NCBI GenBank assembly: GCA_964438865.1
Contig: CAYTMI010000005.1
Span: 164,800-228,799, forward strand
DNA: 64,000 nt
Direction: 5' to 3'
Source of the DNA: G016234445 sp964438865
GTDB taxonomy: Bacteria; Chloroflexota; Dehalococcoidia; Tepidiformales; Tepidiformaceae
Shown: positions 8,297 through 16,098 of the stretch, piece after piece
Layout: each line of letters begins with the position of its first letter
How positions within the stretch are numbered: the first letter of the stretch is position 1
Made by a program: the position numbers and the translations under genes
The notes under the pieces: generated by a model
Seen by the model: only the letters and a program-made list of their open reading frames with translations
What the model was told of the DNA's origin: nothing
Database searches by the model: none

Positions 8297-8599
8297 GTGA
8301 AAATCGAACGCATCTCCGTTCCGGCGGGTGCCGTGGCCGACTTCTGCCGGCGCCACCACATACGGCGCCTGTCGCTTCTTGGCAGCGTGCTGGGTGACGA
8401 CTTCCGTCCTGACAGCGACATCGACGTGCTGGTGGAGTTCGAGGAAGGCCACGTCCCAGGATTTGCGTTCGTGGCGATGGAAGAAGAGCTTTCGCGCCTT
8501 CTGGGCCGGCGAGTCGACCTGAACACCCCGCGAGACCTGAGCGCCCGGTTCCGGGACGACGTCCTCGCTCGCGCTCAAGCGCTGTATGTCGCAGCGTGA
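8297..8599 (+). CDS. MNT-type minimal nucleotidyltransferase
   Basis: A 100-residue nucleotidyltransferase-fold protein. LLGSVLGDDFRPDSDIDVLV carries the Gly29-Ser30 turn and the metal-binding Asp41-x-Asp43. In MntA antitoxins this domain AMPylates a HEPN ribonuclease toxin. No HEPN gene is adjacent: the next gene is a thioesterase. It is therefore either an orphan antitoxin or works with an unlinked partner. The GTG start is placed by the GATAAT box 6 nt upstream. Confidence 0.82.
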   Translation: MKIERISVPAGAVADFCRRHHIRRLSLLGSVLGDDFRPDSDIDVLVEFEEGHVPGFAFVAMEEELSRLLGRRVDLNTPRDLSARFRDDVLARAQALYVAA

Positions 8600-8657
8600 C
8601 CCGCGCGGTTGCGAACATCGGTATGCTCCTCGAAACGCAATTCGGACAGGAACCCTG

Positions 8658-9044
8658 ATGGCGAAGAAACCCGGCCCGAACGTGGGCCTCGGCCCGCTCC
8701 TGGGCATCAGGATGGAACGCGAGGACGCGGCAAGCCGCTCGTTCGTCACGGTACGGCCCGAGCTCCTCAACCCCCATGGGGTGCTGGCAGGACCGGTGAT
8801 GTATTCGCTGGCCGACTTCGGGATGGGCGCGGCGCTCTCTTCGCGGCTGGAGGATTCGGAGTCGTGCGCCACCATCGAGATCAAGATGGTGTACATCGCC
8901 ACCGTCACCACGGGCGAAGTGGCCTGCGAGACCCGGCTCGTGAACAAGGGCCGCCGGGTCGCCGTCCTCGAATCCGAAGTCTTCAACGAGGGGCGGCTGG
9001 TGGCGAAGGCCCTGGGGACGTTCGCCATCTTCGAGGCGAGGTAG
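8658..9044 (+). CDS. PaaI-like hotdog-fold thioesterase
   Basis: A 128-residue hotdog-fold acyl-CoA thioesterase of the PaaI group. The helix entry is NPHGVLAGPVMYSLADFGMG, with the Asp/Gly pair characteristic of the active-site helix, and later strands (TIEIKMVYIATVTTGEV, RVAVLESEVFN) follow the family order. It would hydrolyse acyl- or aryl-CoA esters. AGGA lies 7-8 nt before the ATG. A second PaaI-like gene is at 22803. Confidence 0.85.
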   Translation: MAKKPGPNVGLGPLLGIRMEREDAASRSFVTVRPELLNPHGVLAGPVMYSLADFGMGAALSSRLEDSESCATIEIKMVYIATVTTGEVACETRLVNKGRRVAVLESEVFNEGRLVAKALGTFAIFEAR

Positions 9045-9052
9045 CCGGGCGT

Positions 9053-9715
9053 TCAGTTCCCGAGCGAACCGAGCACGTCGGCCGCGGCTTCGATGACAGG
9101 GCCGATCGCCTCGGCGGCGGCGGCGGCCGCTTCGACCCCTGCTTCGAGCGCCGGACCTGCCGCTTCAACGGCTGCACCGAGGCTTCCCGCTACGGCGCCT
9201 GCGAGATCGGCGGCCTGGCTCGCGACGGCAGCCACCGGCGCGAGGGCGTCGGCCCCCGCGGACACGGCGGCGGCCGCGAGGTTCACGACGTCGTCGGCCG
9301 AGCCGGCTACGTTGGTGCCGAATTCGACCACCGCGCCGAGCGCATCCTTGCCTGCCCCGGCCACCGCACCGGCGACGTCCACCGCGGAGCCCGCGGCATC
9401 GGCGACCACCCCGGGAGCCCCGGTCACGATGTCGGCCAGCCGCTCGGCGCCGGCGTTCAGTGCCTTCGTCATCAGCCGCGAGGCCTCGCCGAGGGCCCGC
9501 GGGACAGCGCGGTATGCTTCCGCCTCGACGTCGCCGGGAGTGAGGTTCGAGACGGCATCCGCCACGGTGGAACCGCGGTAGCGCTCCTGCGAGCTCTCAC
9601 CGGGCCCGGGCGGCGAGGCTCCTCCGGCGGCCCCCTCACTGCGGGCGCGAGCCTCGCGGAGTTCGCGCGCCTTCACCTCTTCTTCGGGGGAGAGCGAGCC
9701 GGGATCCGATGCCAT
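9053..9715 (-). CDS. Ala-rich low-complexity protein, unknown function
   Basis: A 220-residue protein with a charged N-terminus (SPEEEVKARELREARARSEG) and a long region from about residue 75 built almost only of Ala, Val, Gly, Ser and Glu/Asp, with a small-residue amphipathic periodicity. It could be a phasin-like, LEA-like or coiled surface-coating protein, but no family is recognisable. The frame is preferred over the opposite strand because its N-terminus looks like normal protein. It is followed by the aminotransferase upstream on the same strand, 17 bp away. Confidence 0.55.
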   Translation of the reverse strand: MASDPGSLSPEEEVKARELREARARSEGAAGGASPPGPGESSQERYRGSTVADAVSNLTPGDVEAEAYRAVPRALGEASRLMTKALNAGAERLADIVTGAPGVVADAAGSAVDVAGAVAGAGKDALGAVVEFGTNVAGSADDVVNLAAAAVSAGADALAPVAAVASQAADLAGAVAGSLGAAVEAAGPALEAGVEAAAAAAEAIGPVIEAAADVLGSLGN

Positions 9716-9732
9716 TTGTTGCCTCCGGGGCG

Positions 9733-10887
9733 TCAGCTCGATGGGTGCAGGATCTCCCGCAGCGCCGCGCAGACGTCGTCGACATCACTATCGGCGAGGT
9801 CCTGGTACATCGGCAGGCTGATGGCGCCTTCGAAGACCCGTTCGGCCACCGGGAAGTCGCCCTTCTGCCAGTAGCCGAGCCGCTGATAGGCGGTGAAGTA
9901 GTGGATGGGAATGAAGTGGACCGAGGTCTGGATGCCGCGTTCGGCCAACTGGCGGATGACGTCGTCGCGGGAGACGGGGGAGCTCTCCTTCACTCGCACG
10001 ACGAAGAGATGCCAGGCCTGGCGGTTCTCTTCGCTGAAGCGCGGGAGGACCAGGTGCTCTTCGTCGGCGAGGTTCGCGAAGTAGCGCTGGGCGGCACGGG
10101 TGCGCGCCTCGTTCATCGCATCGAGGCGGCGAAGCTGGCCCCGGCCAAGCGCGGCGGCGAGGTCGGTCAGGTTGTCCTTGAAGCCGATTTCCTGGATGTC
10201 GTAGCGCCAACCGCCGCCGGCGTCGTAGCGGTTCCAGGCGTCGCGCGTCATCCCGTGGAGGGTGAGTATGCGGACGCGGTCGCTGAGGGCTTCGTCGTCG
10301 GTGGCGAGGGCGCCGCCTTCGCCGGTGGTCATGTTCTTGTTCGCGTAGAAGCTGAAGGCGGTGGCGTCGCCGATAGAGCCGATGGGCCTGCCCCGGTAGA
10401 GGCTGCCGACCGCGTGGGCCGCGTCTTCGAGCACCTTGAGGTTGTGGCGGCGGGCGATGTCCATGATCGCGTCCATCTGGCAGGGTTCGCCGGCGAAGTG
10501 GACGGGGATGATCGCCTTCGTCCGCGGGGTGATGGCGCGTTCGACCATCTCCGGGTCCAGGTTCGCGTCCGATTCACGGATATCGGCGAGCACCGGCCGG
10601 GCCCCGGTGTGGATGATGACGTTCGCCGTCGCGCTGAAGGTGTAGGGAGTGGTGATGACTTCGTCACCGGGGCCGATGTCCCAGGCGGCGAGGCAGAGGT
10701 GCATGGCGGCGGTGCAGGAATTGACGGCGTTGACGTACTTCGCGCCGCAGTAGGCCGCGAGCTCTGTTTCGAGGGCGCGGGCGTTGCTGGCGGTGGTGAG
10801 CCAGCCGCTGCGGAGGGTCTCGACGACCGCGGCGATCTCGTCCTCATCGATGGAAGGCCTGGCGAAGGGGATGCGAATTTCTCCCAT
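9733..10887 (-). CDS. DegT/DnrJ/EryC1/StrS aminotransferase
   Basis: A 384-residue sugar aminotransferase of the DegT family, which transfers an amino group to keto-sugar nucleotides for polysaccharide or glycoprotein sugars. It starts IPFARPSIDEDEI, has NSCTAAMHLCL for cofactor binding and FYANKNMTTGEGG with the PLP Lys at 184. No other sugar-nucleotide genes are nearby, so the exact sugar is unknown. I chose the ATG at 10887 because family similarity begins there. Immediately upstream lies an array of heptamers. Confidence 0.9.
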   Translation of the reverse strand: MGEIRIPFARPSIDEDEIAAVVETLRSGWLTTASNARALETELAAYCGAKYVNAVNSCTAAMHLCLAAWDIGPGDEVITTPYTFSATANVIIHTGARPVLADIRESDANLDPEMVERAITPRTKAIIPVHFAGEPCQMDAIMDIARRHNLKVLEDAAHAVGSLYRGRPIGSIGDATAFSFYANKNMTTGEGGALATDDEALSDRVRILTLHGMTRDAWNRYDAGGGWRYDIQEIGFKDNLTDLAAALGRGQLRRLDAMNEARTRAAQRYFANLADEEHLVLPRFSEENRQAWHLFVVRVKESSPVSRDDVIRQLAERGIQTSVHFIPIHYFTAYQRLGYWQKGDFPVAERVFEGAISLPMYQDLADSDVDDVCAALREILHPSS

Positions 10888-10910
10888 GGAGGAAGGGTAC
10901 ACGAGCGAGC

Positions 10911-10966
10911 GCCGAGGGCCGAGGGGCGAGTGCCGAGTACCGGGGGTCAGGGGCCAGGGATCAGGG
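10911..10966 (+). repeat. Heptamer array (eight units)
   Basis: Eight consecutive 7-nt units of the type GCCGAGG / GTCAGGG, in perfect 7-nt register and drifting in sequence. Similar heptamer arrays occur at 13742, 15038, 15287, 20496 and 32875, all intergenic. Confidence 0.8.
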
Positions 10967-11007
10967 GCTTGGTAGCCGCGGCCCACTGTGGCCGCATCGC
11001 TTGCCAC
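10942..11007 (+). repeat. Interspersed ~65-bp element, copy A
   Basis: Matches the reverse complement of 15251-15317 apart from a 6-7-nt insertion and scattered changes. It combines CAGGG heptamers with a hairpin, GCGGCC-CACTGT-GGCCGC. The inverted pair brackets the restriction-modification block. Confidence 0.8.
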
Positions 11008-11066
11008 TTTGTTGCGTGAGTTGGACACAGGGTTGCGATGTGAGCGGTGGTGGGTGGAGGTGGGCA

Positions 11067-11522
11067 TCAGTTGTCCTCCGGCGGGGGTGTGCGTTGGGCG
11101 AGGAGGCGGACGTGGCGGTCGATGATGTCGCGGGCGGCGGTGTAGGCGGCGGGGTCGTGGGTGGACATGTGGCCGCGCTGGGGACGGAACCTGGGAGGGT
11201 CGAAGTTGCGGACGGCGAGGGTGAGTGCGCGGAGGATGATGCGGGCCTTGCGGTCGGGGAGTTGGCCGCTGAACTGGAGGCGGACGACGGTGTCGATGGC
11301 GGCCTGGACGGAGGCGCGGTCGTCGAAGCGGAGGTCGAAGATGCCGTCGAGGGCGGTTTCGCGGAAGCGGCGGGCGGCGGCGGAGTTGGCTGCACCCTTG
11401 AGGAGGTTCTGGCGTTGCTGTTGCTGGTAGACGGGGTCGTGGTTGACGCAGAGGCCGGTTTCGTTGCGGGCGGCGAACCCGCAGGGGGTGCCGGACCGGG
11501 TGGTGGCGGAGCAGGTATCGAT
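11067..11522 (-). CDS. Small Cys-motif protein with apparent ATC start
   Basis: About 151 residues. It opens IDTCSATTRSGTPCGFAARNETGLCVNHD, a Cys/His cluster that could bind zinc and is typical of short proteins in this lineage that start just before the first Cys. The remainder is helical and Arg-rich. No ATG, GTG or TTG is in frame near this motif; instead GGAGG lies 7 nt before an ATC codon, so either ATC is the start or the start codon has mutated. Function unknown. Confidence 0.5.
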   Translation of the reverse strand: MDTCSATTRSGTPCGFAARNETGLCVNHDPVYQQQQRQNLLKGAANSAAARRFRETALDGIFDLRFDDRASVQAAIDTVVRLQFSGQLPDRKARIILRALTLAVRNFDPPRFRPQRGHMSTHDPAAYTAARDIIDRHVRLLAQRTPPPEDN

Positions 11523-11748
11523 GGCGCGTCCTCCGGGGGTGCAGGCGAGAGTGGTCAGTGAGCGGCCCCATGGTGAGTTTCCCGGTGGGTTGGATGGTGA
11601 GCGGGCCGATGGGGCGATGGTGGAGGGCGGGAGGGGGAGCGGGAAGGGGGCGATGGCAGGGGGGAGGGGCGACGGGCGAGGGTTCGTGCTGTACGCCTGA
11701 GCGGCCCGAGTGCTAGGATGATGCAACTCTAGAACAAGTGTGCGATTT

Positions 11749-12771
11749 ATGTATGGCAGCCTCGGGGACTTGACCTCACTGGAGATCTGCGCCGGCGCCG
11801 GCGGCCAAGCGCTTGGACTCGAAGTGGCTGGCTTCCGGCACCTTGCGTTGGTAGAGATCGACGCGGATGCATGCCGTACCCTGTCGCTCAATCGACCCGA
11901 ATGGAACGTCATCAACCACGACCTGAGGGAGTTCTCGGCGTCGGCGTTTGAAGGGGTAGACTTGGTGGCCGGAGGGGTTCCATGCCCACCGTTCTCGAGG
12001 GCCGGTTTGAAACTGGGCGAGCTGGACGAGCGGGATCTATTCCCGGTCGCCCTCCGGCTGGTCGAGGAGTGCCGTCCGCGGGCTGTCATGCTGGAAAATG
12101 TGAAGGGCCTGCTCTCTCCGTCTTTCGGAGAGTACCGGATGCGCATTGACGAGCGCTTCCACCAACTTGGATACAGGTCCAGATGGAAACTGATTCGGGC
12201 CTGTGATTTCGGTGTTCCGCAGCTGCGCCCAAGAGTGGTCTGCGTCGCCCTAAGACACGAACTGGCTGAGGCGTTCGAGTGGCCCGTCCCCGCCTGCGTC
12301 GCTCCCCCGACTGTCGGGGAAGCGCTTCGGGATCTCATGGCGGCCGGCGGATGGGAAGGCGCTGACGCGTGGGCCGCGCAGGCCAACAGAATCGCGCCGA
12401 CCCTGGTCGGGGGCTCGAAGAAACACGGCGGGCCGGATCTGGGCCCAACACAGGCGCGGCGCGCCTGGGCGGAGCTCGGCGTGGACGGATTGGGAATTGC
12501 CGCCGCTCCTCCCCATCAAGGGTTCTCCGGCGCGCCTAAGCTGACAGTCCCCATGGCAGCCCGCATCCAAGGATTCCCCGAGAGCTGGCATATCCACGGC
12601 AAGAAGACGTCGGCATACCGCCAGGTCGGGAACGCCCTTCCACCCCCGGTTGCGCACGGGATCGGGCTGGCCATCCGAGCGGCGTTGCTCGCAGACGTGG
12701 CATATCCTGACTACGAGGTGGCTGAGTGGCACGAGGCCCGGCAGCTAGAGATAAGCTTCGCGAGTACCTAG
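11749..12771 (+). CDS. dcm: DNA (cytosine-5) methyltransferase
   Basis: A 340-residue C5-cytosine methyltransferase. Motif I is LEICAGAGGQALGLE (from about residue 11), motif IV is GGVPCPPFS with catalytic Cys79, motif VI ENVKG is near 116, motif VIII is LRPRV and motif X is YRQVGNALPPPVA. It is short, so the target-recognition region between motifs VIII and IX is compact. It overlaps the HNH nuclease gene by 46 bp and is followed by vsr, so it is the modification half of a restriction-modification unit. GTG at 11740 is an alternative start. Confidence 0.92.
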   Translation: MYGSLGDLTSLEICAGAGGQALGLEVAGFRHLALVEIDADACRTLSLNRPEWNVINHDLREFSASAFEGVDLVAGGVPCPPFSRAGLKLGELDERDLFPVALRLVEECRPRAVMLENVKGLLSPSFGEYRMRIDERFHQLGYRSRWKLIRACDFGVPQLRPRVVCVALRHELAEAFEWPVPACVAPPTVGEALRDLMAAGGWEGADAWAAQANRIAPTLVGGSKKHGGPDLGPTQARRAWAELGVDGLGIAAAPPHQGFSGAPKLTVPMAARIQGFPESWHIHGKKTSAYRQVGNALPPPVAHGIGLAIRAALLADVAYPDYEVAEWHEARQLEISFAST

Positions 12772-13310
12772 CCCAGCACGTGGGAGAAGTGCTCGACTCC
12801 GATACGCTGCGGGCGGTGGGGGGAATCAGCGAGTGGGCCCGCCGGGTCCGGGAACTCCGCGACCAGTTCGGAATGGACATCGTGACCCACAACGATCGAA
12901 GTGACCTGAAGCCGGGGCAATACGTACTCAGGAGTCTCACGCCGCAGCCGGCATTTGACCGCGGGATCAGCAAGGAAGTCCGTGCGCTCGTCCTCGACCG
13001 GAACGGGTTCACATGCCAGATGTGTGGCGCGGTGGCGGGTGAACCACACCCGTACGACGCAAGTCGCAAGACGCGGCTCCACATCGGTCACATCGCGGAC
13101 AAGTCACTCGGCGGAACTGACGATCCATCCAACCTGCGGGCTCTTTGCTCCGTCTGCAACGAGGGTGCCGCCAACCTCACGACGGATCGGCCAAGCGCAG
13201 CCAAGCTGCTGGTGCAGATTAGACGGGCGCAGGTCGCGGACCAGCTTGCCGTCCTGGAATGGCTCGCACAGAAGTTCCCCCAGCAGACAAAGCGCGCGCT
13301 TGAAAAGTAG
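12726..13310 (+). CDS. HNH endonuclease (putative cognate restriction enzyme)
   Basis: A 194-residue protein with an N-terminal winged-helix-like domain (to about residue 75) and a C-terminal HNH nuclease domain: CQMC (Cys97, Cys100), HIGH (His119, His122), the Asn136 of SNLRALC and Cys141/Cys144. The four Cys should hold a structural zinc. Its GTG start is inside the methyltransferase gene, which argues for coupled expression. By context it is the restriction enzyme that cuts the site methylated by its neighbour; the recognition site is not deducible. Confidence 0.85.
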   Translation: MARGPAARDKLREYLAQHVGEVLDSDTLRAVGGISEWARRVRELRDQFGMDIVTHNDRSDLKPGQYVLRSLTPQPAFDRGISKEVRALVLDRNGFTCQMCGAVAGEPHPYDASRKTRLHIGHIADKSLGGTDDPSNLRALCSVCNEGAANLTTDRPSAAKLLVQIRRAQVADQLAVLEWLAQKFPQQTKRALEK

Positions 13311-13320
13311 CTGAGCCGCT

Positions 13321-13737
13321 ATGACGGACTCCCTCACCTCGGAACGCCGCAGTGACAACATGGCGCGTATCCGTTCGCGGAACACGGCGCCGGAAATCGC
13401 CGTTCGGAAACTCCTCCACCGCCTGGGCTACAGGTTCCGGCTTCACGGCTCCGACTTGCCCGGTAAGCCGGATATCGTGTTCCGAGGAAGGCGGAAAGTG
13501 GTCTTCGTCCACGGCTGCTTCTGGCACCAACACCCGGAGTGCCGCGAGGGACGGCTACCGGGCACGAACGTGGGATACTGGGCACCGAAGCTCCGGCGGA
13601 ACGTGGAACGGGACAAGCAGGCCCAAGAAGCACTGGCCGCCGCCGGCTGGGACGTGCTTCTGCTCTGGGAGTGTCAGGTCCCCGACGAAGACGCCCTCAC
13701 CCTTGCGCTGCGGTCGTTCTTGGATCCTCGGGGGTAA
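13321..13737 (+). CDS. vsr: Very short patch repair endonuclease (Vsr)
   Basis: A 138-residue Vsr protein, the usual length. Asp51 in KPDIVF and His64, Cys66, Trp68, His69 in VHGCFWH correspond to the catalytic and zinc/wedge residues of E. coli Vsr, and WECQV supplies the later Cys. Vsr nicks next to T:G mismatches that arise when the 5-methylcytosine made by the neighbouring methyltransferase deaminates. It lies 10 nt after the HNH gene, in the same direction, completing the operon. Confidence 0.93.
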   Translation: MTDSLTSERRSDNMARIRSRNTAPEIAVRKLLHRLGYRFRLHGSDLPGKPDIVFRGRRKVVFVHGCFWHQHPECREGRLPGTNVGYWAPKLRRNVERDKQAQEALAAAGWDVLLLWECQVPDEDALTLALRSFLDPRG

Positions 13738-13741
13738 CTCA

Positions 13742-13783
13742 GGCCCTCGGCCCTCGGCCCTCGGCCCTCGGCCCTCGGCCCTC
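13742..13783 (+). repeat. Perfect heptamer array GGCCCTC x6
   Basis: Six exact tandem copies of GGCCCTC starting 4 nt after the vsr stop codon, followed by a degenerate unit. Simple tandem arrays of this length can change copy number. Confidence 0.95.
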
Positions 13784-13831
13784 GGCTCCGGTATCATGGC
13801 GGGCGCAGATTGCGGGATGGGGGACTGGGGC

Positions 13832-15034
13832 ATGGACTACAAGGACACGGCCGAACAGGCGGGCTTCCGGCGGGAGGTTCGCAGCCTCATCGAAACGCGG
13901 CTGCCGGCGCGGTACCGGGAGATGGCGGAGCGGGGCGGCCCGGGGGAACGCGCCTGGGAGTTCGACCGCAAGTCACCGGACCCGGCGGCCCGCGACGCAG
14001 CGACCGCATGGCACGGCGCCCTCGCCGAACGCGGTTGGGTGGCGCCCCACTGGCCGACGGAGTACGGGGGAGCGGGCCTGACGGCGATGGAGCAGTTCAT
14101 CCTCAACCAGGAGATCGCGCGGTCGGGGGCGCCGCACGTGGGCGGTTCGGGGCTGGCGATGCTCGGCCCGACGATCATCATGCACGGGAGCGAGGCCCAG
14201 AAGCAGAAGTACCTGCGGCCGATCCTCGACGGGCAAGTGACCTGGGTACAGGGGTATTCGGAGCCGGGCGCGGGGTCTGACCTGGCTGCGCTGCAAACGC
14301 GGGCGGTCCGCGATGGGGACGACTTCGTGATCAACGGGCAGAAGATCTGGACCTCGGGCGCGCACGCTGCCGACGCGATCTTCGCGCTCGTGCGGACGGA
14401 CCCGGAGGCGCCGAAGCACCGGGGGATCTCGTTCATCCTGATCGAAGACATCCATGCGCCGGGGATCACGGTGCGGCCGCTTATCGACATGGGCGGGCGG
14501 CATTACTTCAACGAGGTCTTCTTCGAAGACGTGCGGGTGCCGGTGGCGAACCTGGTGGGCGAAATGAACCGCGGCTGGTACGTGGGCATGACCCTGCTGG
14601 ACTTCGAACGGTCTAACATCGGGGGCGCCGTGGGGGCGCGGCGAAGCCTCGAACGGCTGCTGGCGGTCATCCGGGCCGACCCGGGACTGCGGGCGCGGGT
14701 GAACGCCTCGCCGGTGCGGCACGAAATCGCCCAGCGCTTCATCGAGACGGAGGTGATGTACCAGTTCTCGCTGCGGGTCATCTCCATCCAGAACCGGGGG
14801 CAGTTGCCGAACGACGAGGCTTCGATGTCGAAGCTCTACAACTCGGAGCTTTCGCAGCGGATCGCGCAGACGGCGATGCAGGCGATGGGCCTCCGCGGGA
14901 ACCTGCTGGAAGGGGACGAAAGCTCGGCGGCGAGGATGTACATCGGCACGGTGCCGGCGACGATCCGCGGGGGGACATCGGAAGTGCAGCGCGGGGTGAT
15001 CGCGACGCGCGGCCTGGGCCTTCCGAGGGGATAG
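13832..15034 (+). CDS. Acyl-CoA dehydrogenase
   Basis: About 400 residues with the acyl-CoA dehydrogenase architecture: N-terminal helical domain, the FAD/substrate strand region with WVQGYSEPGAGSDLA and VINGQKIWTSGAH, and the C-terminal helical bundle ending GGTSEVQRGVIATRGLGLPRG. It oxidises acyl-CoA thioesters with electrons passed to ETF. The branch resembles the long FadE17/IpdE-type enzymes. The start is uncertain: the ATG at 13796 is also in frame. It is the last gene inside the inverted-repeat block. Confidence 0.9.
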   Translation: MDYKDTAEQAGFRREVRSLIETRLPARYREMAERGGPGERAWEFDRKSPDPAARDAATAWHGALAERGWVAPHWPTEYGGAGLTAMEQFILNQEIARSGAPHVGGSGLAMLGPTIIMHGSEAQKQKYLRPILDGQVTWVQGYSEPGAGSDLAALQTRAVRDGDDFVINGQKIWTSGAHAADAIFALVRTDPEAPKHRGISFILIEDIHAPGITVRPLIDMGGRHYFNEVFFEDVRVPVANLVGEMNRGWYVGMTLLDFERSNIGGAVGARRSLERLLAVIRADPGLRARVNASPVRHEIAQRFIETEVMYQFSLRVISIQNRGQLPNDEASMSKLYNSELSQRIAQTAMQAMGLRGNLLEGDESSAARMYIGTVPATIRGGTSEVQRGVIATRGLGLPRG

Positions 15035-15037
15035 GGG

Positions 15038-15097
15038 GCGGGGGTCAGGGATCGGGGATCGGGGACAGGGGTCGGGGACAGGGGTCGGGGATCGGGC
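15038..15097 (+). repeat. G-rich 6-7-nt repeat array
   Basis: Tandem variants of GGGGATC, GGGGACA and GGGGTC directly after the acyl-CoA dehydrogenase stop. The regular G4 runs could also form a quadruplex. From 15098 to 15250 I see no gene: only a 27-codon reading frame with no support. Confidence 0.75.
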
Positions 15098-15250
15098 AGC
15101 GCCGCCACTGGGGCGCCATTCGCGGGAGGTGCTGGCGGAGTGTGGCTCCGGGGACAGGAGGTCGCGGCGCTGGTGGGCGCGGGGTGGTGTCACGGGGCGG
15201 GGGAGGATGACGGACGACAGGGCTACGGTGGCGCTTCGCGAGGGGGATTC

Positions 15251-15317
15251 GCGGCAGGCGGTGCGGCCACAGTGGGCCGCGGCTACCTGATCCCTGGCCC
15301 CTGACCCCTGACCCCCC
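15251..15317 (-). repeat. Interspersed ~65-bp element, copy B
   Basis: Inverted partner of 10942-11007, including the GGCCGC hairpin and four CTGACCC-type heptamers. It abuts the 3' end of lipB. Confidence 0.8.
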
Positions 15318-16048
15318 TACCCCTTGCGGCGGTGGGCGAGTTCGGTTTCGAGGTCGACCTCGTGGGGGGAGCTTTCGAAGGTGCGGCTGAAGTGGTAGAC
15401 GAAGGCTTCCAGGACTTCGGTGAAGGGGATGGCCTTGCCCACTTCGGCGGCCATGCTGGTCATTTCGACATCGGCGAGGCCGCAGGGGTTGATGAGGTCG
15501 AAATGGCTCATGTCGGGGTCGATGTTGAGGGCGATGCCGTGCATGGTGACCCAGCGGCGGACGTTGAGCCCGAGTGAGGCGATCTTGCGGCCTGCGACCC
15601 AGACGCCGCGGCCGCCGGGCTGCTGTTCGCCGCGGATGCCCCAGTCGGCGAGGACGCCGATGACGGTGGATTCGAGGCCAGACACGTAGTCGAGAACGGA
15701 GCAGTCCCAGCCTCTGAGATCGATGATGCCGTAGGCGACGAGTTGGCCAGGGCCATGGTAGGTTATGTCGCCGCCGCGTTCGGTCTGGACGATGCCGATG
15801 CCGTAGTTGCGGACGGTGTCTTCGGGGACGCGAAGGTCGGGGACGGGGTGGCCGCGGCCGAGGGTGATGACGGGCCGGTGTTCGGTCAGGAGGAGGGAAT
15901 CGACCCCACCGCCTTCGCGCCGCTGGGCCTGGAGACGCTGCTGGAGCCGGTGGACGTCGGCATAGTTGGTGGTGCCGAGGTCGTAGACGTAGACGGCGCG
16001 GCTCTCGGCCTGGCCGGGACTGGTTTCGAATGAGAGTGCCGCTGACAT
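15317..16048 (-). CDS. lipB: Lipoyl(octanoyl) transferase
   Basis: A 243-residue LipB, which moves octanoyl groups from acyl carrier protein to lipoyl domains of 2-oxo-acid dehydrogenases and GcvH. The signature RGGDITYHGPGQ is at 91-102, the conserved Lys155 is in GRKIASLG and the acyl-enzyme Cys189 is in NPCGLAD. No lipA follows. The gene upstream on the same strand, about 50 bp away, encodes an E2-like protein that has lost its lipoylation lysine. Confidence 0.93.
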   Translation of the reverse strand: MSAALSFETSPGQAESRAVYVYDLGTTNYADVHRLQQRLQAQRREGGGVDSLLLTEHRPVITLGRGHPVPDLRVPEDTVRNYGIGIVQTERGGDITYHGPGQLVAYGIIDLRGWDCSVLDYVSGLESTVIGVLADWGIRGEQQPGGRGVWVAGRKIASLGLNVRRWVTMHGIALNIDPDMSHFDLINPCGLADVEMTSMAAEVGKAIPFTEVLEAFVYHFSRTFESSPHEVDLETELAHRRKG

Positions 16049-16098
16049 GGTGTCCTCCGTGTCATGGTGACCGATTGGCGGTGGGCCGTCACGCGTGC

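Noticed and set aside
6153..8777. A very long minus-strand frame across the CoA-transferase region
   Set aside because: It is antisense to four supported genes and has no domain pattern.
13352..13831. A long N-terminal extension of the acyl-CoA dehydrogenase frame across vsr
   Set aside because: The extension overlaps the intact vsr gene and the heptamer array, and family similarity begins only at about 13832.
15038..15097. A regulatory G-quadruplex
   Set aside because: Possible from the G runs, but better explained as one of the dispersed short tandem arrays; no regulated gene starts next to it.
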